From positions 248,001 to 312,000 of the forward strand of contig NZ_JOMI01000003.1 in NCBI RefSeq assembly GCF_000711235.1: a stretch of DNA of 64,000 nucleotides. The letters run 5' to 3'. Position 1 is the stretch's first letter; the number at the start of each line of letters is the position of its first letter. Made by a program: the position numbers and the translations under genes. Positions 44,671-54,725 of the stretch are shown piece by piece. Below the pieces are notes generated by a model. That model was not told where the DNA came from and did no database searches. It worked only from the letters and a program-made list of their open reading frames with translations. The stretch comes from Prevotella sp. 10(H) (lineage in GTDB: Bacteria; Bacteroidota; Bacteroidia; Bacteroidales; Dysgonomonadaceae).

Positions 44671-45825
44671 ATGAAAAGAGTAAATGTAGCCGATGCCCTT
44701 AGAGGCTTTGCTATTTTCGGAATTCTGCTAATGCATAGTTATGAGCAATTCAACCTTTTTAATCATCTTGTAGTCGATAATAAATTATTGATGTTTATCG
44801 ATGCTGTCCTCGGCACTTCCGTGCCTTTTGTCTTTGCGGGAAAAGCCTATGCTATATTCGCACTGCTATTCGGGTTCAGCTTTTTCATACAGGATAATAA
44901 CCAGCTGGAAAAAGGAAACGATTTCAGAGGACGTTTTGTCTGGCGAATGGTTTTACTTTTCTTATGGGGTGTAATCAATTCTATATTTTATACGGGAGAT
45001 GTTTTAGTGCTCTTCTCAATAGTCGGTTTGCTATTGGTTATTACAGCAAGGCTTTCCGACAAGACAATTCTCATACTAGGCATCATCTTATTCCTTATGC
45101 CTCTTCAATGGGGTACTATTGTCAGTTCTTTAATCACCGGCGAAAGTACAATCGGCCCTAAGTTGTTCCTCGAATATTACTATAAAACCATACCTGTACT
45201 AACTGACGGAAATCTTTTGGATATGGTAAAAGGTGTATATAATAGTCAGTTGTATAGTTTTTACTGGTGGACGGGCGAGGGCCGTGTATTTCAGGTCGCA
45301 GCTTTGTTTATGTTCGGTATGCTGATAGGCCGTCGTAAATTATTTATAAATACGAAAGAGAACATTATATTCTGGCGGAAAGCGCTTGTTATAGGCATCA
45401 TTTGCTTCTTGCCTCTTGCAGGGCTTACATCTATAATGAATGAATTTGTCGAGAATGAAGTTATCAGGCATCAATTGAAAATTATATTAGGATGTTACTC
45501 TTCATTTGCATTTCTGGCTTTTCTGATGTCGACGTTTATTCTCGTCTATTATAAGAGTTCACTGGGCAAATATCTGTCGAAATTCGAGTCTTATGGAAGG
45601 ATGAGCCTGACAATGTATATAAGCCAGTCGATAATAGGCGGCTTCATTTTCTATAACTGGGGCATTGGTATTTCCGCTTATCTTACGGTAACAACATCGA
45701 TACTCGTTGGTCTTGGCATTTTTGCCATACAATATACTTTTGCATATTACTGGCTGAAATCACATAAACAAGGCCCGTTGGAATATGTCTGGAAAAAGGC
45801 GACCTGGATTGGAAAGAAAAAATGA
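44671..45825 (+). CDS. DUF418 (YeiB-like) membrane protein
   Basis: A 384-residue polytopic protein with about ten membrane segments. It begins RVNVADALRGFAIFGILLMH, the DUF418/YeiB start that resembles acyltransferase-3 proteins, and ends with GRMSLTMYISQSIIGGFIFY and a QGPLEYVWKKATW C-terminus typical of DUF418. The role is unknown; heparan-N-acetyltransferase-like folds suggest acyl transfer across the membrane. It is divergent from the thioesterase operon; a terminator follows. Confidence 0.88.
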   Translation: MKRVNVADALRGFAIFGILLMHSYEQFNLFNHLVVDNKLLMFIDAVLGTSVPFVFAGKAYAIFALLFGFSFFIQDNNQLEKGNDFRGRFVWRMVLLFLWGVINSIFYTGDVLVLFSIVGLLLVITARLSDKTILILGIILFLMPLQWGTIVSSLITGESTIGPKLFLEYYYKTIPVLTDGNLLDMVKGVYNSQLYSFYWWTGEGRVFQVAALFMFGMLIGRRKLFINTKENIIFWRKALVIGIICFLPLAGLTSIMNEFVENEVIRHQLKIILGCYSSFAFLAFLMSTFILVYYKSSLGKYLSKFESYGRMSLTMYISQSIIGGFIFYNWGIGISAYLTVTTSILVGLGIFAIQYTFAYYWLKSHKQGPLEYVWKKATWIGKKK

Positions 45826-45834
45826 TTGATATTA

Positions 45835-45864
45835 AAAATGCACGGGTTCGAAACCGTGCATTTT
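45835..45864 (+). terminator. bidirectional terminator
   Basis: AAAATGCACGG (45835-45845) pairs perfectly with CCGTGCATTTT (45854-45864) around an 8-base loop, between the convergent DUF418 and membrane-protein genes. Confidence 0.88.
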
Positions 45865-45868
45865 CTTT

Positions 45869-47362
45869 TTATTTTTCCGGAATATCTTTTTTCTTTCTGT
45901 TATACTTGTATTCTAATAACCTGTTTGATAGGATATATACTACAGTAAACAATACCGCATTGGTAGGTATCCAGAACCGTGTTGATACAGGGCTTGCAAA
46001 GACTGTTGCCGCATAATACATTATTCCTGTGATAACGATAATCCAGAATATCTTTTTCTCATTTTCTCTCCATATCAATTGTTTTCTCAACACAATATTG
46101 AGGACTCCCATAATGAGAATAAGAAGCCATACTACAGGGTAGGATATTGTTATCAAATCATCGACGAAATCACTGTATATTGTATGTTTTGCATTCATAT
46201 CCGTATTTTCAGGTACATTATACCATTCCAATACATTTTTCATTTCGATAGGGTAGTACTTTCCTATGATTTCGTGGTGGTCGGGGTAAAATATATGCTT
46301 ACTGTTTGGTAGATAATAATACTGCATGAATTTCAACGGATATTTTCGAATAAGGAAACTTCCGTAATCTTTATAGTTATGACTCCCGAGCCATATCCAC
46401 GAAGAAGAATAAGGATTTCCGGTCTGCTGTGTATATGCAAACAGGAATTGCTTTAGTGGCAAGTCATTTATCCACATGAATGCAGCAACGGCCTCGGTTC
46501 CGTTTTTCGTACGTTCCCTGATGACATCTTTCTGGGTCATCATATACTGATGCAGCACTTTCATTTCGGGGTCTTTGACCTTTTCCGGCGGCAAATCAAT
46601 ATAGGGAATTACATGCATGGCATTATTAGCCAGTTGCCAGCCGTCGAATCCTGTTGAGAATTGGTCGAATCCCGTAGTCTTTCTCATGTCCTTCTTTACC
46701 TGATTGTAAAAGGTAAAAGTGAAAATAAGGATCCCGGCTATTCCGACCCAGCGTATTTTCCCTTTTATCATAAAGAAAAAACAGATAAACAAGACAGGAA
46801 ACATCATGGCCGAATATCTTATATGCAAGGCAAAGAACATCGATAATAGGAAAATACAGAGAGTAAACCAACTTTGTTTTTTTAGAAGGAAAATAAACGA
46901 TGCAAGCATGAAATAAATCATCACGGCAAACATCAGGTCACTCATCAGCGCATTAACCATATATATGGCAACAGGGCTGAATATGAAGAAAAATAAGAGG
47001 ACGCGCCACAGTATTTTGCTAAATGGAGGAAGTATATATTTTATGACAAAAGAGAAATATGATACTGATAGGAGATAAAATATCATTTGTACTATTACTA
47101 CAGCATTCATACTTGATGAAAAAGAATGCACCAATCGTAGGAAATAAGAATATCCGAACGGCCTGTAGAAATTAAATGTATTGCTGGCAGCAGCCTGAAC
47201 GTACGTTCCTGAATCGGAAATAGTGGCAGGATAAGGGTAACATACTTTTATAATTATATATCCGATCAGGCAACTAAAGATTAAAATAATCCAGTCTATA
47301 CGCTGTTCTTTTGCTTTCAAAAATGAGAAGAAAGATACCGGGCTATTACTGCTCTTTGTCAT
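45869..47362 (-). CDS. polytopic membrane protein, GT-C-like
   Basis: A 497-residue protein with about 11 membrane segments and a long extracytoplasmic region around residues 230-370. The first periplasmic loop contains YPATISDSGTYVQAA, an acidic site like the catalytic loop-1 of GT-C glycosyltransferases (ArnT/PMT type). AASNTFNFYRPFGYSYFLRL also recalls these enzymes. A sugar-transferring role is plausible but unproven. It is a single gene between two terminators. Confidence 0.65.
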   Translation of the reverse strand: MTKSSNSPVSFFSFLKAKEQRIDWIILIFSCLIGYIIIKVCYPYPATISDSGTYVQAAASNTFNFYRPFGYSYFLRLVHSFSSSMNAVVIVQMIFYLLSVSYFSFVIKYILPPFSKILWRVLLFFFIFSPVAIYMVNALMSDLMFAVMIYFMLASFIFLLKKQSWFTLCIFLLSMFFALHIRYSAMMFPVLFICFFFMIKGKIRWVGIAGILIFTFTFYNQVKKDMRKTTGFDQFSTGFDGWQLANNAMHVIPYIDLPPEKVKDPEMKVLHQYMMTQKDVIRERTKNGTEAVAAFMWINDLPLKQFLFAYTQQTGNPYSSSWIWLGSHNYKDYGSFLIRKYPLKFMQYYYLPNSKHIFYPDHHEIIGKYYPIEMKNVLEWYNVPENTDMNAKHTIYSDFVDDLITISYPVVWLLILIMGVLNIVLRKQLIWRENEKKIFWIIVITGIMYYAATVFASPVSTRFWIPTNAVLFTVVYILSNRLLEYKYNRKKKDIPEK

Positions 47363-47418
47363 TTTTATTAAATTTTTGCCATAAAGATATCAATTATATC
47401 AGTATGGCAATAAAAATA

Positions 47419-47448
47419 AAAGGCACGAATTTCTATGTCCGTGCCTTT
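47419..47448 (-). terminator. terminator of purL
   Basis: AAAGGCACG (47419-47427) and CGTGCCTTT (47440-47448) are perfect complements around a 12-base loop, 12 bases beyond the purL stop. The weak T-run on the minus strand makes it modest as a terminator. Confidence 0.65.
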
Positions 47449-47459
47449 AAAATATATAC

Positions 47460-50400
47460 TTACTTGTTATTCTCAACCCATTTTCGTGCATTTACAAATG
47501 CTTCCATCCACGGAGTAAAGTCATCCTTACGGTTTTCGAACGGCTGGTATCCACATTGCCATGGGAACAGCGAACGTTCCAGATGCGGCATTATTGCCAG
47601 ATGTCGTCCATCTTTCGATACCACTCCTGCAATATCGTAATCGGAACCGTTAGGATTGCCAGGATACCCGCTATAGATATATTTCGCTACCACATTGTAT
47701 TCCGATTCGGCTTTCGGCATTGCGAAACGACCTTCACCGTGAGCTACCCATATACCGAGTTTGCTTCCCGAGAGTGAACCGAACATAACGGAATTATTCT
47801 GAGGTATTTCTACACTTAAGTAAATCGATTCGTATTTGTGCGAACGGTTATGCTCCATCTTCGGATGCTTGTCGTGTTCCGGATAGATGAGGTCAAGTTC
47901 CATCATCAATTGGCAACCGTTACATACACCGAGGCTCAACGTATCTTTACGTTCATAATATTTACGAAGAGTTTCTTTAGCCTTTTCATTATAAATAAAG
48001 CTTCCTGCCCATCCTTTTGCCGAGCCGAGTACATCGGAATTAGAGAATCCGCCGCAGAATACTATCAGGTTGATATCTTCCAGTGTTTCACGTCCCGAAG
48101 CAAGGTCGGTCATATGTACATCCCTCACATCGAAGCCTGCAAGATATAGCGAATAAGCCATCTCACGCTCACTGTTCGTACCTTTTTCACGTATAACAGC
48201 GGCTTTAAGTCCGGTCGGTTGAGTCCTGTTAGGGTCAAGGCCGTATTGACTAAACTTCCCTGTGAAGGAAGGATTGTATTTGAACTGAAGAGGTTGATTC
48301 TTATAATTTTGGTAACGTTCGGCAGCAAGACTCCCTGCTGTTTGGTTCTTATCTAGTAGGTAAGACGGTTCGTACCAAACATCGCGAAGTTCGTCTATGT
48401 CGAATTCCTGCGAGAAAGTATCCTTTTGTATCACCAGCTTACGCTCTTCGATAGGGCGTGCGACAATGGCAAAACCGATGCCATAATCGTCGAGTATTTT
48501 TTCTACCAGATGATGATGTTTCACCTGAATGAGGATACCCGGATTTTCGGAGAATAATACTTTTATAAGGTTTGCATGGTGCAGCTTATCAAGACGTGCT
48601 TCAAGTCCTCCCTGCGGATTGGCAAAGCACATTTCTAACATAGCTGTAACCAGACCTCCAGCAGAAACATCATGCCCGGCAAGGATAAGCCCCCTGTCTA
48701 TCAATTCCTGTACGGCATTGAATGCATTTTTAAAATATTCAGGGTCTTTCACCGTTGGTACTTCTTCGCCCACTTTGCTCATGGTTTGGGCAAAAGCAGA
48801 ACCTCCAAGTTTGAATGTATCGAAAGAGAAGTCTATATAATAGAGGTATGTTCCTTTGATATAAGCCAACACCGGCGATACTATCTTACGGATATTCTTT
48901 ACCTCACCAGCAGCAGAGATAATCACTGTTCCCGGAGAATAAACTTTTTCATCACCGTATTTTTGAGTCATGGACAGTGAGTCCTTTCCTGTCGGAATAT
49001 TTATCCCAAGTTCGCAGGCGAAATCGGAACAGGCTTCCACAGCTTTGTAAAGACGTGCATCCTCTCCCGGGTTTTTACAAGGCCACATCCAGTTTGCACT
49101 GAGTGAAATGCCTTTCAATCCGTCTTCGATTGGTGCGAATATGATATTAGTCAAAGATTCTGCTATTGCTAGAACCGAACCTGCGGCAGGGTCTACCATA
49201 GCTGCCTGCGGTGCATGACCTATAGAAGTAGCGATACCTGCCTTACCTTTATAATCGAGGGCAACAGCGCCTAAGTCACTTAATGGTAATTGTATTTCGC
49301 CCTGTGTCTGCTGACGGGCAACTTTACCTGTTACCGAGCGGTCGACTTTGTTTGTCAGCCAGTCTTTACAGGCAACAGCTTCCAGTTGGAGCACATTCTT
49401 TATATATTCTTCCAGTTTATTTATGTCATATTCCGGATTAGCGTATGATTCATCGATTGTTTCGTCACGCATGATTGTTTTCGGTGCTTTTCCGAAGAAG
49501 TCTTCCAGTTTCAGGTCGATAGGACGTTTTCCGTCAGCCTGCTCGAAAACGAATTTCATGTCGTTTGTGGTTTCTCCAACAACGTACATCGGTGAACGTT
49601 CACGATCGGCGATACGTTGTATTTTTTCGGTCGCATCTTCGGGAATAAGTAAGCCCATACGCTCTTGACTTTCATTACCCACAATTTCTTTAGAAGATAG
49701 GGTAGGATCGCCGATAGGTAGTTTCGATATATCTATTTTCCCTCCGGTAGCTTCCACTAGTTCCGACAAGCAATTTAAGTGCCCGCCTGCGCCATGGTCG
49801 TGAATAGAAACAATGGGATTATCCTCTGATTCGGCTAAAGTACGGATAACATTTGCCGTACGTTTCTGCATTTCGGGATTAGCACGTTGTACCGCATTCA
49901 GTTCTATACCGCTCGAAAATTGCCCTGTGTCGACAGACGATACGGCACCACCACCCATTCCGATGCGGTAATTGTCGCCTCCGAGAATAACCACTTTTTC
50001 GCCCGGCTTCGGTTCTCCTTTCAATGCATCGCGTTTGTTGGCAAAGCCTACACCTCCGGCCAGCATGATTACCTTATCGTAAGCGAATTTTTTTTGATTC
50101 TCCAGATGTTCGAAAGTGAGTAATGAACCACAGATAAGCGGTTGCCCGAACTTGTTTCCGAAATCGGATGCCCCGTTCGATGCTTTTATCAATATTTCTT
50201 CCGGTGTCTGATATAGCCATGGTCTTTCGGGCATTGTTTCTTCCCAAGGTTTTCCGGCTTTTGTGCGTGGATAAGAAGTCATATAGACGGCTGTTCCGGC
50301 TATTGGTAAAGATGCTTTTCCTCCGCCCAGTCGGTCACGGATTTCACCACCCGAACCTGTAGATGCACCATTGAAAGGCTCTACAGTGGTAGGGAAGTTA

Positions 50401-51146
50401 TGTGTTTCTGCTTTCAGGGAAATAACCGATTTGATTGATTTTTTCTGATAGAAACTTGGCTTTTCTCCGTTTACGGGAGCGAATTGCTCTATCTCAGGTC
50501 CCTGACTGAAAGCTACATTATCTTTGTATGCAGATATTAGTTTATTGGGGTTTACCTGCGATGTCTTTTTTATTAGCTTAAATAATGAACTTTCTTTCTC
50601 TTCCCCGTCGATTATAAATGTACCGTTAAAGATTTTATGACGGCAATGCTCGGAGTTTACTTGTGAAAAACCGAAAACTTCGCTATCCGTCAGTTTCCGA
50701 CCTAGTCTCTGGCTTACATTGTTCAGATATTCTATTTCATCCTCGCTTAGCGCCAGTCCTTCCTGTATATTGTAGGCTTCAATATCGTCTATTTCAAGAA
50801 TCGGCTCAGGCTGCTTGTATATATTGAATACTTCCTGATTCAGTCCGTCATAGATATGCTGAAGCATCGGGTCATGCTTTGCATCGTTTGTTTCTACTGG
50901 GAAAAATTCTTCGATACGCATTATTCCGCTTATTCCCATATTTTGGGTAATTTCTACGGCATTGGTACTCCATGGGGTAATCATTTCGCGGCGCGGACCA
51001 ACAAAAAAGCCCGGAACATTATCTGCTTCGAGCAAGGTTGCACCACTGAAAGCCCATGTAAGGCGTTGGAGAAAATCGGCGCTAAGACTTGAGCTTGTTT
51101 GGACGGCAATAATGCCTTTGTCAGAGGTTTGAAAGAAAGAAACCAT
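47460..51146 (-). CDS. purL: phosphoribosylformylglycinamidine synthase
   Basis: The 1228-residue single-chain enzyme converts FGAR and glutamine to FGAM in purine synthesis. The N-terminal PurS-like part, two AIRS-type domains (LKAETHNFPTTVEPFNGAST and GSGGEIRDR near residue 255; DHGAGGHLNCLSELVE near 450) and a C-terminal class I glutaminase (VIREKGTNSEREMAYSLYLA, FCGGFSNSDV, SLGVCNGCQLMMEL with the nucleophile Cys, WVAHGEGRFA) are all intact. The length matches the long form. A -7 TACCTTTG lies on the minus strand at 51188-51195. Confidence 0.97.
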   Translation of the reverse strand: MVSFFQTSDKGIIAVQTSSSLSADFLQRLTWAFSGATLLEADNVPGFFVGPRREMITPWSTNAVEITQNMGISGIMRIEEFFPVETNDAKHDPMLQHIYDGLNQEVFNIYKQPEPILEIDDIEAYNIQEGLALSEDEIEYLNNVSQRLGRKLTDSEVFGFSQVNSEHCRHKIFNGTFIIDGEEKESSLFKLIKKTSQVNPNKLISAYKDNVAFSQGPEIEQFAPVNGEKPSFYQKKSIKSVISLKAETHNFPTTVEPFNGASTGSGGEIRDRLGGGKASLPIAGTAVYMTSYPRTKAGKPWEETMPERPWLYQTPEEILIKASNGASDFGNKFGQPLICGSLLTFEHLENQKKFAYDKVIMLAGGVGFANKRDALKGEPKPGEKVVILGGDNYRIGMGGGAVSSVDTGQFSSGIELNAVQRANPEMQKRTANVIRTLAESEDNPIVSIHDHGAGGHLNCLSELVEATGGKIDISKLPIGDPTLSSKEIVGNESQERMGLLIPEDATEKIQRIADRERSPMYVVGETTNDMKFVFEQADGKRPIDLKLEDFFGKAPKTIMRDETIDESYANPEYDINKLEEYIKNVLQLEAVACKDWLTNKVDRSVTGKVARQQTQGEIQLPLSDLGAVALDYKGKAGIATSIGHAPQAAMVDPAAGSVLAIAESLTNIIFAPIEDGLKGISLSANWMWPCKNPGEDARLYKAVEACSDFACELGINIPTGKDSLSMTQKYGDEKVYSPGTVIISAAGEVKNIRKIVSPVLAYIKGTYLYYIDFSFDTFKLGGSAFAQTMSKVGEEVPTVKDPEYFKNAFNAVQELIDRGLILAGHDVSAGGLVTAMLEMCFANPQGGLEARLDKLHHANLIKVLFSENPGILIQVKHHHLVEKILDDYGIGFAIVARPIEERKLVIQKDTFSQEFDIDELRDVWYEPSYLLDKNQTAGSLAAERYQNYKNQPLQFKYNPSFTGKFSQYGLDPNRTQPTGLKAAVIREKGTNSEREMAYSLYLAGFDVRDVHMTDLASGRETLEDINLIVFCGGFSNSDVLGSAKGWAGSFIYNEKAKETLRKYYERKDTLSLGVCNGCQLMMELDLIYPEHDKHPKMEHNRSHKYESIYLSVEIPQNNSVMFGSLSGSKLGIWVAHGEGRFAMPKAESEYNVVAKYIYSGYPGNPNGSDYDIAGVVSKDGRHLAIMPHLERSLFPWQCGYQPFENRKDDFTPWMEAFVNARKWVENNK

Positions 51147-51502
51147 ATTTTTATTTCAGTTAATAAATTGACTTTCTAATAGGCATGCAAAGGTAGTGAA
51201 AAGAATTCTAAAAAGGTAAAAATAAGTTGGAGAACAAATGTTATTTTTTTACACAATTGTTGGGCTAAATTTTGGAAGAAATGGATAATCCCAGATGTTA
51301 TGCAATTATATTGGGAAAGTAGGGAAAAGATCGATATCCGTGAAAGTTGTTTTTAACCGTTAGTTTTCTTTATTTCTTTTGAAGATGCCTTTTTAAGCTT
51401 ATCTCAACCTAATAATTAGGCTGAATAAAAGAATAATATTAACTTTGTCCCGCAAAAAAACAAACGTTTACAACTAGATTTGATACTTAATATTAAAAAC
51501 GA
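51147..51502. promoter_or_regulatory. divergent promoter region purL / ugd
   Basis: A 356-base gap with no convincing gene. It holds the purL -7 element (TACCTTTG on the minus strand, 51188-51195) and the ugd -7 element (TAACTTTG, 51440-51447). A 13-base perfect palindrome, CCTAATAATTAGG (51408-51420), sits where the ugd -33 box would be and may be an operator. The rest is AT-rich without clear structure. Confidence 0.6.
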
Positions 51503-52822
51503 ATGAAAATAGCAATAGTCGGCACTGGATATGTAGGTCTTGTTACAGGAACCTGTTTTGCAGAAATGGGTACTGAAGTTTATTGTGTAGACATTGACCA
51601 GAAGAAAATAGAAAATCTGAAAAACGGTATTATACCAATTTTCGAACCCGGGCTGGATGAGATGGTAGAACGTAATCATAAGGCAGGTCGTCTACACTTT
51701 ACAACTGATCTGAGTACTGTCATCAATGATGTAGATATTGTGTTTTCTGCAGTAGGTACACCTCCCGATGAGGATGGAAGTGCTGATCTCAAATATGTAA
51801 TGGATGTTGCCCGTACAGTAGGTGAAAATCTGAATAAATATATGGTGATCGTTACCAAGAGCACTGTTCCGGTCGGTACAGCTAAACTAGTTAAGAGAAC
51901 CATACAAGAAGAACTGGATAAAAGGGGTAAATCCGACCTGAAATTTGATGTAGCCTCAAATCCTGAATTCTTGAAAGAGGGAGCGGCTATAACAGATTTT
52001 ATGCAGCCGGATCGTGTGGTTGTTGGCGTGGAATCGGAAGAAGCTCGGAAATTAATGGAAAGACTTTATAAACCATTTACCCTCAATAATTATCGTATCA
52101 TATATACTGATATTCCTTCGGCAGAAATGATAAAATATGCAGCTAATGCAATGCTTGCCACACGTATCAGTTTTATGAATGATATAGCTAATCTCTGTGA
52201 AATAGTTGGTGCTGACGTAACGATGGTACGGAAAGGCATTGGTTCAGATGCACGAATAGGTTCTAAATTTCTTTATTCGGGATGCGGATATGGAGGAAGC
52301 TGTTTCCCTAAAGATGTAAAAGCTATTATAAATACAGCTAAAAAACTTGGCTACAATATGGAAATCCTTGAGGCTGTAGAAAATGTAAACGAACGCCAGA
52401 AGAATATCTTATTTGATAAATTGATGAAATATTACAACGGCGATATAAAGGGGAAGACTATCGCAGTATGGGGACTGGCATTCAAGCCTAAAACCGACGA
52501 TATGCGAGAAGCTCCTTCACTCGTGCTTATTGATAAGATATTGAAAGCCGGAGGTAAAGTCAGAGCATACGATCCGGTTGCTATGGAAGAGGCCAGAAAT
52601 CATAAATTAGGAGATACTATAGTATATGCAAAAGATATATACGATGCGACGCTCGATGCTGATGCTATACTGATGGTAACAGAGTGGAATGAATTCCGCT
52701 TGCCGACATGGGAGGTTATAAAGAAAACAATGAATAAGCCGGTTGTTTTTGACGGACGAAATATATACAACAAGCAGGAAATGAACGATGCCGGATTCGA
52801 TTATTTCGGCATAGGCATTTAA
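51503..52822 (+). CDS. ugd: UDP-glucose 6-dehydrogenase
   Basis: A 439-residue enzyme that oxidises UDP-glucose to UDP-glucuronate with two NAD+. IAIVGTGYVGLVTGTCFAEM at the start is the NAD fold, NPEFLKEGAAITDFMQPDR near residue 153 binds substrate, GCGYGGSCFPKDVKA near 257-271 carries the catalytic Cys, and WGLAFKPKTDDMREAPS near 319 begins the C-terminal domain. UDP-glucuronate feeds capsule or LPS glycans. The gene stands alone, 68 bases before lolD. Confidence 0.96.
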   Translation: MKIAIVGTGYVGLVTGTCFAEMGTEVYCVDIDQKKIENLKNGIIPIFEPGLDEMVERNHKAGRLHFTTDLSTVINDVDIVFSAVGTPPDEDGSADLKYVMDVARTVGENLNKYMVIVTKSTVPVGTAKLVKRTIQEELDKRGKSDLKFDVASNPEFLKEGAAITDFMQPDRVVVGVESEEARKLMERLYKPFTLNNYRIIYTDIPSAEMIKYAANAMLATRISFMNDIANLCEIVGADVTMVRKGIGSDARIGSKFLYSGCGYGGSCFPKDVKAIINTAKKLGYNMEILEAVENVNERQKNILFDKLMKYYNGDIKGKTIAVWGLAFKPKTDDMREAPSLVLIDKILKAGGKVRAYDPVAMEEARNHKLGDTIVYAKDIYDATLDADAILMVTEWNEFRLPTWEVIKKTMNKPVVFDGRNIYNKQEMNDAGFDYFGIGI

Positions 52823-52889
52823 AAAATTAAAATAATAATGAAGGATGCATAAGTTGATATTTATGTAGTTTCTTCTATAAAACATTAAC

Positions 52890-53570
52890 ATGATTGCAGT
52901 AGAAGGTATAACGAAAAGTTTTGGTACACTTAAAGTATTGAAAGGTATCAACCTCCGTGTGGAAAAGGGAGAAATAATATCTATCGTAGGAGCGAGTGGT
53001 GCCGGAAAAACAACCTTACTGCAAATAATGGGTACGTTAGATAAGGCTGATAGCGGGACTGTATTTATAAACAATCAAAATTTAAGTAAGCTTAGTGATT
53101 CCAAACTATCTGATTTCAGAAATAAAAATATTGGATTTGTATTCCAGTTTCATCAGCTTTTACCTGAATTTACTGCTTTGGAGAATGTGATGATTCCTGC
53201 TTTGATTGGCAAGGTAAAAGATTCTCAGGCTAAGGCGAAAGCAAAAGAATTGCTCGATATGCTTGGTCTGTCTTCTCGTATGGAACATAAGCCGAACGAA
53301 CTTTCGGGAGGGGAAAAACAGCGTGTTGCAGTAGCCCGCGCCCTGATAAACGATCCGGCCGTAATCCTTGCCGATGAACCATCCGGAAGTCTCGATACGG
53401 AGAATAAAGAAGAATTACATCAACTTTTCTTCAAATTGCGTGATACATTAGGGCAGACCTTTGTTATTGTGACGCATGATGAACATTTGGCTTCAATAAC
53501 CGACCGCACCGTACATATGAAAGACGGAATGATAATAGAGCCACAGGCAGAAATTATCGCAAATGGATAA
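52890..53570 (+). CDS. lolD: ABC transporter ATPase, LolD-like
   Basis: A 226-residue ATPase of the LolD/MacB/FtsE group. Walker [13 protein letters not shown] near residue 35, Q-loop [18 protein letters not shown] near 86, signature [15 protein letters not shown] near 136 and Walker [13 protein letters not shown] are intact. LolD drives release of lipoproteins from the inner membrane together with LolC/E; those permease genes are not adjacent, as is common in Bacteroidota. The stop overlaps the dprA start by 8 bases. Confidence 0.88.
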   Translation: MIAVEGITKSFGTLKVLKGINLRVEKGEIISIVGASGAGKTTLLQIMGTLDKADSGTVFINNQNLSKLSDSKLSDFRNKNIGFVFQFHQLLPEFTALENVMIPALIGKVKDSQAKAKAKELLDMLGLSSRMEHKPNELSGGEKQRVAVARALINDPAVILADEPSGSLDTENKEELHQLFFKLRDTLGQTFVIVTHDEHLASITDRTVHMKDGMIIEPQAEIIANG

Positions 53571-54684
53571 CTCCGCTGATAAACGACTGTACCAAATAGC
53601 ACTTACCCGTATATTCGGAGTAGGGGATATTACAGCGCGAAATATATTGCAGGTAGTCGGTGATGAAGAAGCAATATTTAAGTCGGGCAGAAAATCATTA
53701 TTGAATATCTCCGGACTCTCCTCCCGTTTAGTCGACGAAATATTGAAACCCGAAGTATTACTGAATGCAGAAAAAGAACTGGATTTTGTAGAAAAAAATA
53801 ATATATCCACTTATTTTGTCAGTGATAAAGATTATCCTCATCGGCTGAGAGAATGTACTGATGCCCCTATATTGTTTTACTTCAAAGGAAAAACTGATTT
53901 CAATGCTGAAAAAGTTATAAGTATAGTAGGTACACGGAATTCTACAAATTATGGGAATAATTTTTGTGGGGCTTTTTTAGAAAAGATTGCCGGAATATAT
54001 CCTGATACACTTATTGTTAGTGGCCTTGCATACGGCATAGATATTCATGCGCACAGAGCAGCCTTGAAATATGGTCTTCCGACTGTAGGAGTTCTTGCTC
54101 ATGGGTTGGACATTCTCTATCCCTCAGTACATAGACAAACTGCTACGGAAATGATTGATAATGGTGGTTTGTTATCTGAATTCACAAGCGGAACTGATCC
54201 TGACCGCCACAATTTTGTGCGTCGCAACCGTATAGTGGCAGGGATGGCCGATGCTGTAATTGTAGTAGAATCGGATGAGAAAGGCGGCTCCTTGATTACT
54301 GCCGAAATTGCTAATTCGTATTGTAAAGATGTGTTTGCTGTTCCCGGAAAGATGACTGATAGGTTTTCGCGAGGATGTAACAAGTTGATTGCATCCCATA
54401 AAGCCGATTTATTTCAGTCTGCAGAATATTTTCTTCAGCAAATGGGCTGGGATACCGAATCTCAGAAAAAGAAGAAAATGCCGCGACAACAGGATTTGTT
54501 CCTTGTGCTGACGGATGAAGAACAGCGTATTGTCGATAAACTTACCACTATCGAAGCTTTGCATATAGACCAACTGGCAAGGGAACTCTCTATTCCTGCA
54601 TATCAATTATTTACTACACTTTTGGAACTGGAGATGAAAGCAGTTATAAAAAATCTGCCCGGAAATATGTATGCATTGAACTAA
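53563..54684 (+). CDS. dprA: DNA-processing protein DprA
   Basis: A 373-residue protein that binds incoming single-stranded DNA and loads RecA during transformation. An N-terminal helix-hairpin-helix ([18 protein letters not shown]) precedes the Rossmann-like core ([16 protein letters not shown] near residue 125, [20 protein letters not shown] near 150, [48 protein letters not shown]). A winged-helix DprA C-terminal domain ends the protein. It overlaps lolD by 8 bases. Confidence 0.95.
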   Translation: MDNSADKRLYQIALTRIFGVGDITARNILQVVGDEEAIFKSGRKSLLNISGLSSRLVDEILKPEVLLNAEKELDFVEKNNISTYFVSDKDYPHRLRECTDAPILFYFKGKTDFNAEKVISIVGTRNSTNYGNNFCGAFLEKIAGIYPDTLIVSGLAYGIDIHAHRAALKYGLPTVGVLAHGLDILYPSVHRQTATEMIDNGGLLSEFTSGTDPDRHNFVRRNRIVAGMADAVIVVESDEKGGSLITAEIANSYCKDVFAVPGKMTDRFSRGCNKLIASHKADLFQSAEYFLQQMGWDTESQKKKKMPRQQDLFLVLTDEEQRIVDKLTTIEALHIDQLARELSIPAYQLFTTLLELEMKAVIKNLPGNMYALN

Positions 54685-54695
54685 ATGAAATAAAA

Positions 54696-54718
54696 AAGAG
54701 CGAAGTGTTTCCGCTCTT
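54696..54718 (-). terminator. terminator between dprA and the DUF1349 gene
   Basis: AAGAGCG (54696-54702) and CGCTCTT (54712-54718) form a 7-base stem; the A-run at 54692-54697 gives a U-run on the minus strand, so it chiefly ends the DUF1349 transcript. Confidence 0.7.
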
Positions 54719-54725
54719 ACCTTTA

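Noticed and set aside
45835-45864. tRNA-like T-loop (GGGTTCGAAACC) between two genes
   Set aside because: The surrounding bases make a simple 11-bp hairpin between convergent genes, without acceptor, D or anticodon arms; it is a terminator.
52607-53074. Minus-strand open frame of 155 codons across the ugd/lolD junction
   Set aside because: Opposite conserved catalytic parts of both genes; no signal or domain.
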